A stretch of 64,000 nucleotides of DNA from Tsukamurella conjunctivitidis (GTDB lineage: Bacteria; Actinomycetota; Actinomycetes; Mycobacteriales; Mycobacteriaceae), in assembly GCF_007858475.1 (NCBI RefSeq), contig NZ_VIGX01000006.1:124001-188000 (forward strand), in the 5' to 3' direction. The translations under genes and the position numbers were made by a program. Below the pieces are notes generated by a model. It had not been told where the DNA came from and made no database searches. It saw only the letters and a program-made list of their open reading frames with translations. Numbering within the stretch: position 1 is the stretch's first letter; the number at the start of each line of letters is the position of its first letter. Shown piece after piece: positions 25,204 through 32,888 of this stretch.

Positions 25204-25222
25204 CAACTGGTCCAACCAGTTG
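25204..25222 (+). promoter_or_regulatory. FadR-type operator, perfect 19-bp palindrome
   Basis: CAACTGGTccaACCAGTTG is fully symmetric around a 3-nt centre. It carries the TGGTnnnACCA core used by FadR-subfamily GntR regulators, and lies 34 bp before the start of such a regulator. It is very probably an autoregulatory site that also controls the downstream sterol-desaturase-family gene. Confidence 0.75.
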
Positions 25223-25256
25223 ACCAGAGGGGGTGCCGGGTGTCATGCTGCTCGCC

Positions 25257-25958
25257 ATGGACCTGACCCCCATCGCCAGGACCGCGGTCTCGGATGAGGT
25301 CTTCGCGCGCATCGTCGACGAGATCCTGTCGGGGCGTCTCGCGCCGCACGATCCGCTGCCCGCGGAGCGCGAGCTCGCCGAGCGCTTCGGCGTGAACCGC
25401 CACGCGATCCGCGAAGCGCTCAAGGGCGTGCGGCAGGCGGGCCTGGTGCACATCGCGCAGGGCGGTAAGACCCGTGTGCTCGACTGGCGCGTGAGTGCCG
25501 GTCTCGACGTGCTCAGTGCGGTCGCCGGCGCCGGCGTCGTCCCGCCGCTGCGCGTGCTGCGCGACGTCACCGAGATGCGGCGCACGATCGCCGCCGACGC
25601 CGCACGCCTCTGCGCGGAGCGGGCCACCATCGAGCAGAGGGCCGCGATCACGGCCCTCGCCCAGGGGTACCCGGACGGCGGGTACGCCGCGGACGCCGCG
25701 TTCTGGACAGCGGTCGTCGACGGCTCGGACAACCTCGCCTACCGGCTCGCGCTCAACACGCTGCTCGCGGGCATGAGGGGCGTGGGGGAGCAGACCTTCG
25801 GCGCTCTCGGGCTCGACGGTGAGCTGCTGGACCGGCAGGCGCACCTCGACCTCGCCGCGAGCATCGCCGTCGGCGACGCCGACGCGGCGCACGCCAGGAC
25901 CTCAGAACTGTTGGCGGGCATCGTTGCCGCCCTCGACGCCGCCGCGGCGAACTCCTAG
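25257..25958 (+). CDS. GntR-family regulator, FadR subfamily
   Basis: A 233-residue regulator with an N-terminal winged helix (about 5-75; motif LPAERELAERFGVNRHAIREALKGVRQAGLV) and an all-helical effector domain (about 90-230) of FadR/FCD type, including the Asp/His-containing helices RDVTEMRRTIAADAARL and DRQAHLDLAASIAVGD. Members sense carboxylates or acyl-CoA. ATG 25257 is preferred; an upstream GTG (25233) would start almost at the operator. A perfect FadR-type palindrome lies 34 bp upstream, and the fatty-acid-hydroxylase-superfamily gene starts 18 bp downstream, so control of lipid modification is likely. Confidence 0.9.
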   Translation: MDLTPIARTAVSDEVFARIVDEILSGRLAPHDPLPAERELAERFGVNRHAIREALKGVRQAGLVHIAQGGKTRVLDWRVSAGLDVLSAVAGAGVVPPLRVLRDVTEMRRTIAADAARLCAERATIEQRAAITALAQGYPDGGYAADAAFWTAVVDGSDNLAYRLALNTLLAGMRGVGEQTFGALGLDGELLDRQAHLDLAASIAVGDADAAHARTSELLAGIVAALDAAAANS

Positions 25959-25976
25959 AAAGTCACAGGTGCCACC

Positions 25977-26831
25977 GTGTTCGACCTCATCCGTGCCGCC
26001 ATACCGATCTTCGTGCTCTGCCTGGTGCTCGAGTATCTCTCGTTCCGCTTCCTGCCGGACGACGACGAACTCGGCTACGACCTGCGTGACTCCCGGACCA
26101 GCCTCACCATGGGCATCGGGAACGTGATCATCAACCTCGGGTGGAAGCTGGTGGTGCTCGCGGCCCTCGCCGGTTCCTATCTGCTCGCGCCCGTGCACCT
26201 CTCGGCGACCGACCCGCTGACGTGGGTGCTCCTGTTCGTCGCCGACGACCTGGCCTACTACTGGTACCACCGCACCCACCACACGGTCCGGGTGCTGTGG
26301 GCGAGCCATGTGGTGCACCACTCGAGCCGGTTCTACAACCTGTCCACGGCGCTGCGCCAGACCTGGACCCCGTTCACGGCGCTGCCGTACTGGATCCCGC
26401 TGGCGCTCATGGGAATTCCGCCGTGGATGATCCTGTTGCAGCAGTCGGTGAGTCTGGTCTACCAGTTCTTCATCCACACCGAGCGCGTCGGAAGGCTGTG
26501 GCGGCCGATCGAGTTCGTGCTGAACACCCCCTCGCACCACCGCGTGCACCACGGCTCGAACGCGGCGTATCTCGACCGCAACTACGGTGGCATCCTGATC
26601 GTCTGGGACCGCCTGTTCGGCACCTTCGAGCCCGAGGGCGAGCGAGTGCGCTTCGGTCTGACGAAGAACATCGACACGCACAATCCGCTCAAGGTGGCGA
26701 CGCACGAGTACGCGGCGATCGTGCGGGACGTCCGCGGGACGCCCTCCTGGCGCGAGCGGTGGGGTTACGTGGCGAAGGGACCGGGCTGGTCGCCGGTGCC
26801 GCCGGCGGAGTCGGTCGCCGCGGCCGACTGA
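25977..26831 (+). CDS. Sterol desaturase / fatty acid hydroxylase superfamily membrane protein
   Basis: A di-iron membrane oxygenase of 284 residues with about four hydrophobic segments. The histidine boxes are clear: HRTHH, HVVHHSS, and TPSHHRVHHGSN (the longest box), with an isolated His in the FIHTE stretch. The family hydroxylates or desaturates sterols, fatty acids, alkylglycerols or carotenoids. Start is GTG 25977, 18 bp after the FadR-like regulator, so the two form an operon. Its 3' end overlaps the convergent MFS gene by 67 bp. Substrate is unknown. Confidence 0.9.
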   Translation: MFDLIRAAIPIFVLCLVLEYLSFRFLPDDDELGYDLRDSRTSLTMGIGNVIINLGWKLVVLAALAGSYLLAPVHLSATDPLTWVLLFVADDLAYYWYHRTHHTVRVLWASHVVHHSSRFYNLSTALRQTWTPFTALPYWIPLALMGIPPWMILLQQSVSLVYQFFIHTERVGRLWRPIEFVLNTPSHHRVHHGSNAAYLDRNYGGILIVWDRLFGTFEPEGERVRFGLTKNIDTHNPLKVATHEYAAIVRDVRGTPSWRERWGYVAKGPGWSPVPPAESVAAAD

Positions 26832-28072
26832 CGCCGCGAGAGCACGGCGTTCGCGACGCCCGCGCTCAGCACGACGAGGGCGGCGACGAGCGGCGCGCAC
26901 TGCGCCACGGCAGTGCCGAGGTTCTCCGCAAGCGCCCCGTTCACCGCGGACGCGAGGGACTGGCCCAGGATCAGGCTGCTGCCGAGGATCGTCATGACGG
27001 TGGCCGAGCGGCCCAGCGGACTGCGCTCGGCGCCGAGGCTGAACTCGGTCACCAGCGTCGGTCCCACGCCGATCCCCGCGATGGCCAGACCTGCCACGAG
27101 CAGCGGTAGCGACGGCGCGGCGGCGATCAGGGCGGCGCCGAGGACGAGCACGGTCGAGAAGCTCACCCAGCGCGCCGCGATGCTGAACCGTTCGGGCAGC
27201 AGTGCGGAACCGAGGGCGAGCGCAGCGGAGCCGACGCCCATGACGCCGTAGAACAGCCCTGCGGACTCCGCGTTGCCCGCATCGCGCATGAAGGCCGTGA
27301 GACCGGTGAGGGTGGAGCCGAAGAACAGGCCCATGCCGAAGACGCCCGCGATCACGGTGAACAGCAGGGGGTTCGCGAGTTCGCGCGCCGGTGCCTGCAC
27401 GACGGCGCCGTCGCCGTGCTGCTCGGCGGCGCGGCCGCTGGGGTGCAGGGCGAAGGCCGAGACGAACAGGACGGTCAGTACTGCCGCGCCGACCATGGGG
27501 GCGGCGGGCGACATCGTGGTCGCGAGCAGGCCGACGATGACGGGGCCGAAGACGAAGATCACCTCGTCGGCCGCGGATTCGTAGGCCATCACCGATAGCA
27601 GCGTGCGCACCCGGCGCCCCTCGGGGAGCTTCGTGGTGATCATGGTGACCAGCCGGCTGCGCGACATCGGGCCGACCTGCGGCGCGCTCGCGCCCACCAG
27701 GGCGGCCGAGCCGAGCACCGCCCAGCCGGGCAGCGGGCTGAAGACGACCCAGGTCATGAGCAGCAGCGCAAGACTGTTCGCGATGCCGGCGGCGAGCACC
27801 GTCCGCCGCTGGCCGAACCGGTCCGCCGCCGCGCCGACGAGCGGCCCCACGACGGCGGAGCCGATGCCCACCATGGCCGAACTCAATCCGCCGAACGCCA
27901 GCGAGTCGCGGCCCGCGACCACGAGCGTGAGCACGCCGACCACCATCATGGCGAACGGGAGCCGTGCGACGAACGCGACGGGGAAGTAGCTGCGCCCGGC
28001 GACCGACAGCAGTGTCGGTGTGGGCGAGGAGGTCTCCCTGGGGGGCGTCTCGTGGGACATGGTGGCGGTCAC
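26765..28072 (-). CDS. MFS transporter
   Basis: A 435-residue major facilitator with about 12 membrane segments. Motif A-like sequence GAAADRFGQRRTV follows segment 2, and a related GAERSPLGRSATVM occupies the matching position in the second half. An N-terminal Thr/Pro-rich tail precedes the first segment. The product is probably an exporter, but nothing identifies the cargo. The 3' 67 bp are antisense to the sterol-desaturase-family gene, leaving no room for a terminator. Confidence 0.85.
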   Translation of the reverse strand: MTATMSHETPPRETSSPTPTLLSVAGRSYFPVAFVARLPFAMMVVGVLTLVVAGRDSLAFGGLSSAMVGIGSAVVGPLVGAAADRFGQRRTVLAAGIANSLALLLMTWVVFSPLPGWAVLGSAALVGASAPQVGPMSRSRLVTMITTKLPEGRRVRTLLSVMAYESAADEVIFVFGPVIVGLLATTMSPAAPMVGAAVLTVLFVSAFALHPSGRAAEQHGDGAVVQAPARELANPLLFTVIAGVFGMGLFFGSTLTGLTAFMRDAGNAESAGLFYGVMGVGSAALALGSALLPERFSIAARWVSFSTVLVLGAALIAAAPSLPLLVAGLAIAGIGVGPTLVTEFSLGAERSPLGRSATVMTILGSSLILGQSLASAVNGALAENLGTAVAQCAPLVAALVVLSAGVANAVLSRRQSAAATDSAGGTGDQPGPFAT

Positions 28073-28254
28073 CGTCGTCGGGCCTTTCCGCGGCGCGCGG
28101 CCGCCATCGTTTCGACGTGCCGCCTTGGGGCCCGGAGGGCTGTGCCAGGTAGATACACGAGCTGTCGCCGCGGCGTCGCCGCAGCCGAATCATCCTATCA
28201 ATTCTCGATGCGGGACGCGCCCGCGCGTGAACCGGACATCTTGTCGAGACTAAT

Positions 28255-28279
28255 AAAACCCCAGGTAAAGAGGGGTTTT
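28255..28279. other. AAAACCCC/GGGGTTTT inverted repeat upstream of the copD-like gene
   Basis: Two perfect 8-bp arms (28255-28262 and 28272-28279) enclose a 9-nt loop. It looks like a terminator in either direction, but no gene reads into it from the left, and it lies just before a promoter. It could stop antisense readthrough or bind a regulator. The rest of the gap (28073-28254) shows nothing I can name. Confidence 0.45.
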
Positions 28280-28285
28280 GTCCGA

Positions 28286-28317
28286 TTGGTCACACCGCGT
28301 TAGTAAGGCTAGTCTCA
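28286..28317 (+). promoter_or_regulatory. copD-like gene promoter with an iron-box-like sequence over the -10
   Basis: TTGGTC (28286-28291), 18 nt, then TAGTCT (28310-28315), 9 nt before the ATG, so the message is nearly leaderless. The stretch 28299-28317 (GTTAGTAAGGCTAGTCTCA) matches 12 of 19 positions of the IdeR/DtxR box and keeps the AGGCTA core. This is weaker than the site at 5514. Confidence 0.4.
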
Positions 28318-28324
28318 CTCGACT

Positions 28325-29470
28325 ATGGCGAGCCTTACCTACTATCTGGCGGCGGGCGCTCCGGCGACCCCTCCGCTCTGGCGCATCCTCACCCAGGTGG
28401 GGTACTTCGGTGCCCTCGCTCTGTCCGGTGGGGTGTTCCTCGTGCTGGCCTTCCTGCTGCCGGTCGCCGCGCGGGGCGGCGCGGCCGAGCGCGCGGTACG
28501 CGGCCTCGTGCCGTACGTCGCCGCCGTGACCCTGATCGCCGGCTACGCGCAGTACGCGGGGCGGATCGCGCGGAGCAAGCTGGGGCTCTCGTTCACCGAA
28601 TCCCTCGCGCCGTCCCGGTTCGGCGCGTACCTCGATCTGCCGAAGGAGAAGGGGGCGTGGATCTCGGCGCCGGTGATGGCCACGGCGCAGCTCGGCCTCT
28701 TCGCGCTCGCGGTCGCTCTCCTGGTGGCCCTCCGCCTGGTCGACGGCCGGGCGATGGCGGTCCTCGCGGGCGCCGGCTTCGCGGTGATCGTGCTCGCCGC
28801 CTCCGCGCCCAGTCTGACGACCGCGGTCGTGGGCATGGACGCCGCCGCGAACCGCATACTCAAGCTGGCCCACATCCTGGCCTGTGTCGTCTGGCTCGGC
28901 GGGTTGTTCGTGCTCGCGGCGGCCGGCCTGCGGGCGCGGCGCTCCGGGGCCGACGGCGCCGGAGCCTTCGCGCGCATGTGGGGCCGGTTCAGCGCGTGGG
29001 CGATGGGCGCGGTGATCGCAGTCGGCGTCAGCGGGCTCTGGCTGACGTGGGTGCACGTCGGATCGTTCGCGCAGTTCGTCACGACGCCGTACGGGCGGTA
29101 CCTGCTGATCAAGCTGCTCCTCGTCGTCGGCATGGTGGTCGCGGGCGCCTACAACGTGCGCGTGCTGATCCCCGCGATCCGGCGAGCCCGGCTGGCCGGC
29201 GACGGGCCCACTGTGATCCGGCTGGCCCTGCACCGCTTCCCGAGGGTGGTCGCGGCCGAGGCCGCAGCGGGCATCGGTGTCCTCCTGATCGTGCCCTTCC
29301 TCTCCGGGTCTGCGCGCAAGCAGGCCGACGGAGCCGCTGCGGGTCCGTTCGACTGGGAGACCTTCGGCGTCGGCGCGCTGCTGGTGGTTCTGCTGGTCGT
29401 CGGGTGCACGGCGGCGGTCCGGGTGGGATCGACGCGCTCGGCCGGCGCCGCCGGTGCCCCCGCCTCCTAG
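28325..29470 (+). CDS. CopD-domain membrane protein
   Basis: A 381-residue protein with about nine hydrophobic segments. The second half holds the CopD domain: KLAHILACVVWLGGLFVL with the conserved His, then WGRFSAWAMGAVIAVGVSG, GRYLLIKLLLVVGMVVAGAYN and RFPRVVAAEAAAGIGVLL. CopD proteins take part in copper import or supply copper for oxidase assembly. No CopC domain is fused or adjacent. Its promoter carries an iron-box-like sequence, so metal-dependent control is plausible. It converges with the GNAT gene with a 4-bp overlap. Confidence 0.82.
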   Translation: MASLTYYLAAGAPATPPLWRILTQVGYFGALALSGGVFLVLAFLLPVAARGGAAERAVRGLVPYVAAVTLIAGYAQYAGRIARSKLGLSFTESLAPSRFGAYLDLPKEKGAWISAPVMATAQLGLFALAVALLVALRLVDGRAMAVLAGAGFAVIVLAASAPSLTTAVVGMDAAANRILKLAHILACVVWLGGLFVLAAAGLRARRSGADGAGAFARMWGRFSAWAMGAVIAVGVSGLWLTWVHVGSFAQFVTTPYGRYLLIKLLLVVGMVVAGAYNVRVLIPAIRRARLAGDGPTVIRLALHRFPRVVAAEAAAGIGVLLIVPFLSGSARKQADGAAAGPFDWETFGVGALLVVLLVVGCTAAVRVGSTRSAGAAGAPAS

Positions 29471-30153
29471 CTCGACGGGACGCGGATCACCTCGAGCGGC
29501 ACCGTGCTCGTGTGGACGAAGCCCATCGCCTCGTAGAGTCTCCGCGCCGGATTGTCGTCCGAGGTGTGCAGGAAGGGGATGTCGCCGCGCTCGCGGATGC
29601 CATGAGCCACGGCGCGGATCACGCGGGAGGCGAGGCCTCGCCCGCGCGCCTCGGGCGCGGTGCAGACCGCACTGATCTCGGTCCACCCCTGCGGGTGCAT
29701 GCGCTCGCCGGCCATGGCGATGAGAGTCCCGTCGGTGTCGCGGATGCCGAGGTAGGTGCCCAGCTCGATGGTGCGCGGTAGGAACGGCCCGGGCTTGGTC
29801 CGCTCGACGAGGGCCGTCATCTCGGACACGTCGGCGGCCATGAGGCGTACGGCCTCCGGTTCGGGTGCGGTCTCCACCGCGCTGCCGTCGTACTGGACCA
29901 GGCCGATCGTCTCGACCACCGACCACCCCGCCGGGAGCGGTGCCGACCGGTCGCGCAGGAGCGCGGTCCGGTCCCGGCCGGTCAGGCGTGCGACGTCGGC
30001 GTAGTCCTCGTCGGTGAGCGCGCGCGGGTGTCCGTAGAACACGGAGACGTCGGGGTGGTACCGCTGGATCCGGCCCGCGGACAGCCGGAACCGCGCGTGC
30101 GGGCCGGAGAGTGCGGCGTTGACGGGGTCGGCCAGAACGGAACGGTCGGTCAC
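29467..30153 (-). CDS. GNAT-family N-acetyltransferase
   Basis: Predicted acetyl-CoA-dependent acyltransferase, 228 residues. The acetyl-CoA site sits in the C-terminal half: ISAVCTAPEARGRGLASRVIRAVAHGI (the R-G-x-G-L/A motif A), followed by LHTSDDNPARRLYEAMGFVHTS (motif B). The N-terminal part is a divergent extra domain with the same alpha/beta look. The GTG start gives MTDRSVLADPVN. Substrate is unknown; the closest pattern is the FR47-like group. Confidence 0.85.
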   Translation of the reverse strand: MTDRSVLADPVNAALSGPHARFRLSAGRIQRYHPDVSVFYGHPRALTDEDYADVARLTGRDRTALLRDRSAPLPAGWSVVETIGLVQYDGSAVETAPEPEAVRLMAADVSEMTALVERTKPGPFLPRTIELGTYLGIRDTDGTLIAMAGERMHPQGWTEISAVCTAPEARGRGLASRVIRAVAHGIRERGDIPFLHTSDDNPARRLYEAMGFVHTSTVPLEVIRVPSS

Positions 30154-30180
30154 GTCCAGATCATGGCAGACGCGGTGGCG

Positions 30181-30573
30181 TCAGAGTCCGGCGGCGGTCT
30201 CCGCCAGGCGCGGCAGCACCGCGTCGCGCCAGCCGGGCCCCATGCGGTCGAAGGCGGCGGCCATGCGCTTGTCGTCCAGGTCGAATCCGCTGTGTTCCAG
30301 GAAGACGCGGGTGCCGCGGCCCTCGGCGCTCAGCGTCCAGGCGAGCGTCCACTCGGCGGTGAAGGTGTAGACGAAGCGCTCGGGTGCGACCGATTCCAGG
30401 ACCCGGCACGGCTGCGCGCCGAACCCCGGCATGTCGAGGGTGAACTCGTGGCCGACGTCGGGCCCGATGTCACCCTCGGCCCACCACCGGCGGACCAGTT
30501 CCGGCTCGGTGAGGGCGCGCCACACGGCGGCCGGGGTGGCGGCGACGAACCGATCCAGCATGATGACGGCCAT
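30181..30573 (-). CDS. SRPBCC / AHSA1-domain protein
   Basis: A 130-residue START-like fold protein of the activator-of-Hsp90-ATPase (AHSA1) type: VAATPAAVWRALTEPELVRRWW at the N-terminus, a central beta sheet (EFTLDMPGFGAQPCRVLES, FVYTFTAEW) and a long C-terminal helix (DRMGPGWRDAVLPRLAE). Such proteins bind hydrophobic ligands. The start follows the ArsR stop directly (TGA then ATG), so the two genes are translationally coupled, a very common ArsR-AHSA1 pair in actinobacteria. The role is unknown. Confidence 0.9.
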   Translation of the reverse strand: MAVIMLDRFVAATPAAVWRALTEPELVRRWWAEGDIGPDVGHEFTLDMPGFGAQPCRVLESVAPERFVYTFTAEWTLAWTLSAEGRGTRVFLEHSGFDLDDKRMAAAFDRMGPGWRDAVLPRLAETAAGL

Positions 30574-30897
30574 TCACAACTCCTCTGCGATCTCGGCGAG
30601 CGCGGACAGTCGTGCGCGCCAGAACTTCTCGAACGGGTGCAACCACTCGCCGAGATCCGCCAGCGGCTCGGCCGTGAGCCGGTAGATCCGGCGGCGGCCG
30701 TCGGGGGAGTCGGTGACGAGTCCCGCCTCGCGGAGCACCTTGAGGTGCTCCGCGACGGCCGGGCGGCTCAGCGTGAACCGCTCGCTGAGCTCGCCCGCGG
30801 CGAGCGGCCCCTCGGCGAGGATGCGCAGGAGTTCGCGGCGAACGGGATTGGCGAGCGCGAGGAAGACGCGATCGGTGCTCTCCGTCTCGGTGGTCAC
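30574..30897 (-). CDS. ArsR-family winged-helix regulator
   Basis: A 107-residue protein that is just a winged helix: VFLALANPVRRELLRILAEG, LSERFTLSRPAVAEHLKVLREAGLV (recognition helix), and a wing DGRRRIYRL. The metal-binding Cys motif of true ArsR/SmtB sensors is absent, so this belongs to the non-metal ArsR group that partners AHSA1 proteins. Its GTG start overlaps the upstream HxlR stop by 3 nt, placing it second in the operon HxlR-ArsR-AHSA1. Confidence 0.9.
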   Translation of the reverse strand: MTTETESTDRVFLALANPVRRELLRILAEGPLAAGELSERFTLSRPAVAEHLKVLREAGLVTDSPDGRRRIYRLTAEPLADLGEWLHPFEKFWRARLSALAEIAEEL

Positions 30898-31313
30898 GCT
30901 GTCGACGTTACGTCGGATATCTCCGACATGTCAACTCTCTCCGACGCTTCTCCGTCGTGGGCGGACGGCACCGTGACGAGCTGTTCGCGCTGCAGGCGAT
31001 CGCGCCCCCAGGCTCCGAGCGGCGCGAGTGCCGCGTTCAGCGCCAGACCGGACCGGGTCAGTGAGTACTCGACCTTGGGCGGCACCTGTGCGTACACCTC
31101 GCGCGTCACCAGCCCGTCCTCCTCCATCTCCCGCAGGTGCTGGGTGAGCATCTTCTCGCTCACCCCCGGCAGCCCCCGGCGCAGCTCCGCGAAGCGGCGC
31201 ACGCCATGGGCGTCGAGCTCCCACAGGATGAGGCCCTTCCACTTCCCACTGACCACGTCCAGCGCGGCGTCGATGCCGCAGATGTACGGGCCCGATCGCG
31301 TCGATCTCGCCAT
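30894..31313 (-). CDS. HxlR-family regulator
   Basis: A 139-residue HxlR protein: the family Cys at YICGIDAALDVVSGKWKGLILWEL, recognition region RFAELRRGLPGVSEKMLTQHLREMEEDGLV, and wing PPKVEYSLTRSG. Family members of this type sense aldehydes, quinones or oxidants through that Cys. ATG 31313 follows GAGGTGGTC; a GTG 15 nt upstream is also possible. It is first in a three-gene regulatory operon. A perfect 10-bp-armed inverted repeat lies 21 bp upstream in the divergent gap with an imine-reductase-like gene. Confidence 0.9.
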   Translation of the reverse strand: MARSTRSGPYICGIDAALDVVSGKWKGLILWELDAHGVRRFAELRRGLPGVSEKMLTQHLREMEEDGLVTREVYAQVPPKVEYSLTRSGLALNAALAPLGAWGRDRLQREQLVTVPSAHDGEASERVDMSEISDVTSTA

Positions 31314-31334
31314 GACCACCTCACTCACCAGAAG

Positions 31335-31365
31335 GTAAGTACCCCAGCAATTAGTGGGTACTTAC
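31335..31365. promoter_or_regulatory. HxlR operator, inverted repeat GTAAGTACCC / GGGTACTTAC
   Basis: The arms (31335-31344 and 31356-31365) are perfectly complementary, with an 11-nt spacer. GTAC-centred arms of this kind are typical HxlR-family sites. It sits between HxlR (leftward) and the oxidoreductase (rightward) and can control both. Confidence 0.75.
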
Positions 31366-31396
31366 GGAACGGACCGCCGGTATCGATGATCGAGGC

Positions 31397-32320
31397 ATGA
31401 CACAGCAGAGCGCAAGAGCACACGAACCGCAGACCGTCTCGATCCTCGGACTGGGAGCCATGGGCTCCGCCCTCGCCGCCCCTCTACTGGACCGCGGCCA
31501 CGTCGTCACGGTGTGGAACCGCAGCCCCGGCCGGGGCGAGGAACTCGTCGAGCGCGGCGCGCGCCGCGCCGGTACCGTCGCCGATGCGGTGCACCGCAGC
31601 GGGCTGATCGTCACCTGCCTGCTCCGTTACGCCTCGGTGCGCGAGACCCTCGACCCGGTCGCGGAGCGGCTCCGTGGCCGCACTCTTCTCGACCTCACCA
31701 CGACCACACCGGCGGAGGCCCGTGCACTCGGAGCGTGGGCCGAGGAACACGGCATCGAGTACCTCAACGGAGCGATCCTCGCCACGCCGCCCATGATCGG
31801 CGCACCGGGCGCGCAGCTGTTCGTCAGCGGGTCGGCCGAGGTCCTTGCGCGCACTCGCACGGTTCTCGAGGCCTGGGCCGAGATCGTCTACGACGGTGCC
31901 GACCCCGGCGCCGCGTCCCTCATCGACCTCGCGATGCTCGCGGCGATGTATCAGATGTTCGCGGGCCTGTTCCACGGCGCGGCGATGGCCGCGACGGCGG
32001 GCATGCGCGCGACCGATTTCGCCGCCCGGGCGGTGCCGTTCGTCACCGCGATGGTGCCCCACTTCGCCGGTGACGCCGAGATCGTCGACGGCGGGGACTA
32101 CTCGGTGCCGGGCCAGCAGAGTCTGCACTTCTCGGACCTGTCCGACATCATCCGTGCCAGCGACGAAGCGGGTGCGAACTCGTCGACCATTCGCGCCGTC
32201 CAGGCGCTCATCGCCGAACAGGTCGACCTCGGCTTCGGCGACGACGGCATGGCCAGGATCTACGAGAGCCTGCGCCGCCCGCACGCCGGCCGCGATGACG
32301 CGGCGGAGGCCGTCGCATGA
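31397..32320 (+). CDS. NAD(P)-dependent oxidoreductase, imine-reductase / beta-hydroxyacid-dehydrogenase type
   Basis: A 307-residue two-domain reductase: a Rossmann domain with the dinucleotide motif ILGLGAMGSALA and NRSPGR (basic residue after the second strand, favouring NADPH), then a helical domain with an IRED-like pattern (GAILATPPMIGAPGAQLFVSG, DLAMLAAMYQMFAGLFHGAAM). Imine reductases make amines; related enzymes reduce beta-hydroxy acids. It faces the HxlR gene across a strong HxlR operator, so it is probably induced by a reactive compound sensed by that regulator. The true substrate is unknown. Confidence 0.82.
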   Translation: MTQQSARAHEPQTVSILGLGAMGSALAAPLLDRGHVVTVWNRSPGRGEELVERGARRAGTVADAVHRSGLIVTCLLRYASVRETLDPVAERLRGRTLLDLTTTTPAEARALGAWAEEHGIEYLNGAILATPPMIGAPGAQLFVSGSAEVLARTRTVLEAWAEIVYDGADPGAASLIDLAMLAAMYQMFAGLFHGAAMAATAGMRATDFAARAVPFVTAMVPHFAGDAEIVDGGDYSVPGQQSLHFSDLSDIIRASDEAGANSSTIRAVQALIAEQVDLGFGDDGMARIYESLRRPHAGRDDAAEAVA

Positions 32321-32432
32321 CCGGGGTGACGCCGCTCCCATGGCCGTCCGCGGACTCGGCGCCGGGGGACGCACGCTCGTCGTGGCGTCGTGGACCGCGA
32401 CGTTCGAGGCGGTGCGCAAACCCGCGTAGCGC

Positions 32433-32879
32433 CTAATCGAAGGAGACGCCCTCGAAGTCCTCCGGCGTGTACTCGCGCGCCTCCACGAGCACCATCCAGT
32501 TACCCGAGTTGTCGCGCATCAGCGCCTCGACGCCGTACGGGCGCTCCTCGGGCGGCTGGATGAACTCGACGCCCTTGGCGGAGAGGGCCTCGTACGTCGC
32601 GCGACAGTCCTCGACGGCCAGGCCCAGGCCGGGCAGCCCGCCGTCGGCCTGCGCCCGCTGCATCGCGGCGATGAGGTCGTCCGACAGCGGCCTCGACGGG
32701 GTGGTCAGGTGGATCTGCAGTTCCGGCTGTGCCGGGTGGCGGACGGTGACCCACCGGAAGTCCGGGCCCATGGTGATGTCGTCCTTGGGTTCGAAGCCGA
32801 GGATGTCGGTGTAGAACGCCAGGGATTCGTCGAGGTCGCGGACCCACACGGACACGAGCGAGATGTTCTTGATGGTCAT
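32433..32879 (-). CDS. VOC-superfamily (glyoxalase/bleomycin-resistance-like) protein
   Basis: A 148-residue protein with the two beta-alpha-beta-beta-beta modules of the vicinal oxygen chelate fold: SVWVRDLDESLAFYTDILGFEP at the start, and the second module GLGLAVEDCRATYEALSAKGVEFIQPPEERPYGVEALMRDNSGN. Candidate metal ligands are present (His77 in ELQIHL and a Glu in the VEALM segment), but the reaction cannot be predicted. It lies 9 bp downstream of the AraC regulator on the same strand, so the two are likely one operon. Confidence 0.88.
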   Translation of the reverse strand: MTIKNISLVSVWVRDLDESLAFYTDILGFEPKDDITMGPDFRWVTVRHPAQPELQIHLTTPSRPLSDDLIAAMQRAQADGGLPGLGLAVEDCRATYEALSAKGVEFIQPPEERPYGVEALMRDNSGNWMVLVEAREYTPEDFEGVSFD

Positions 32880-32888
32880 GGACCGAGC

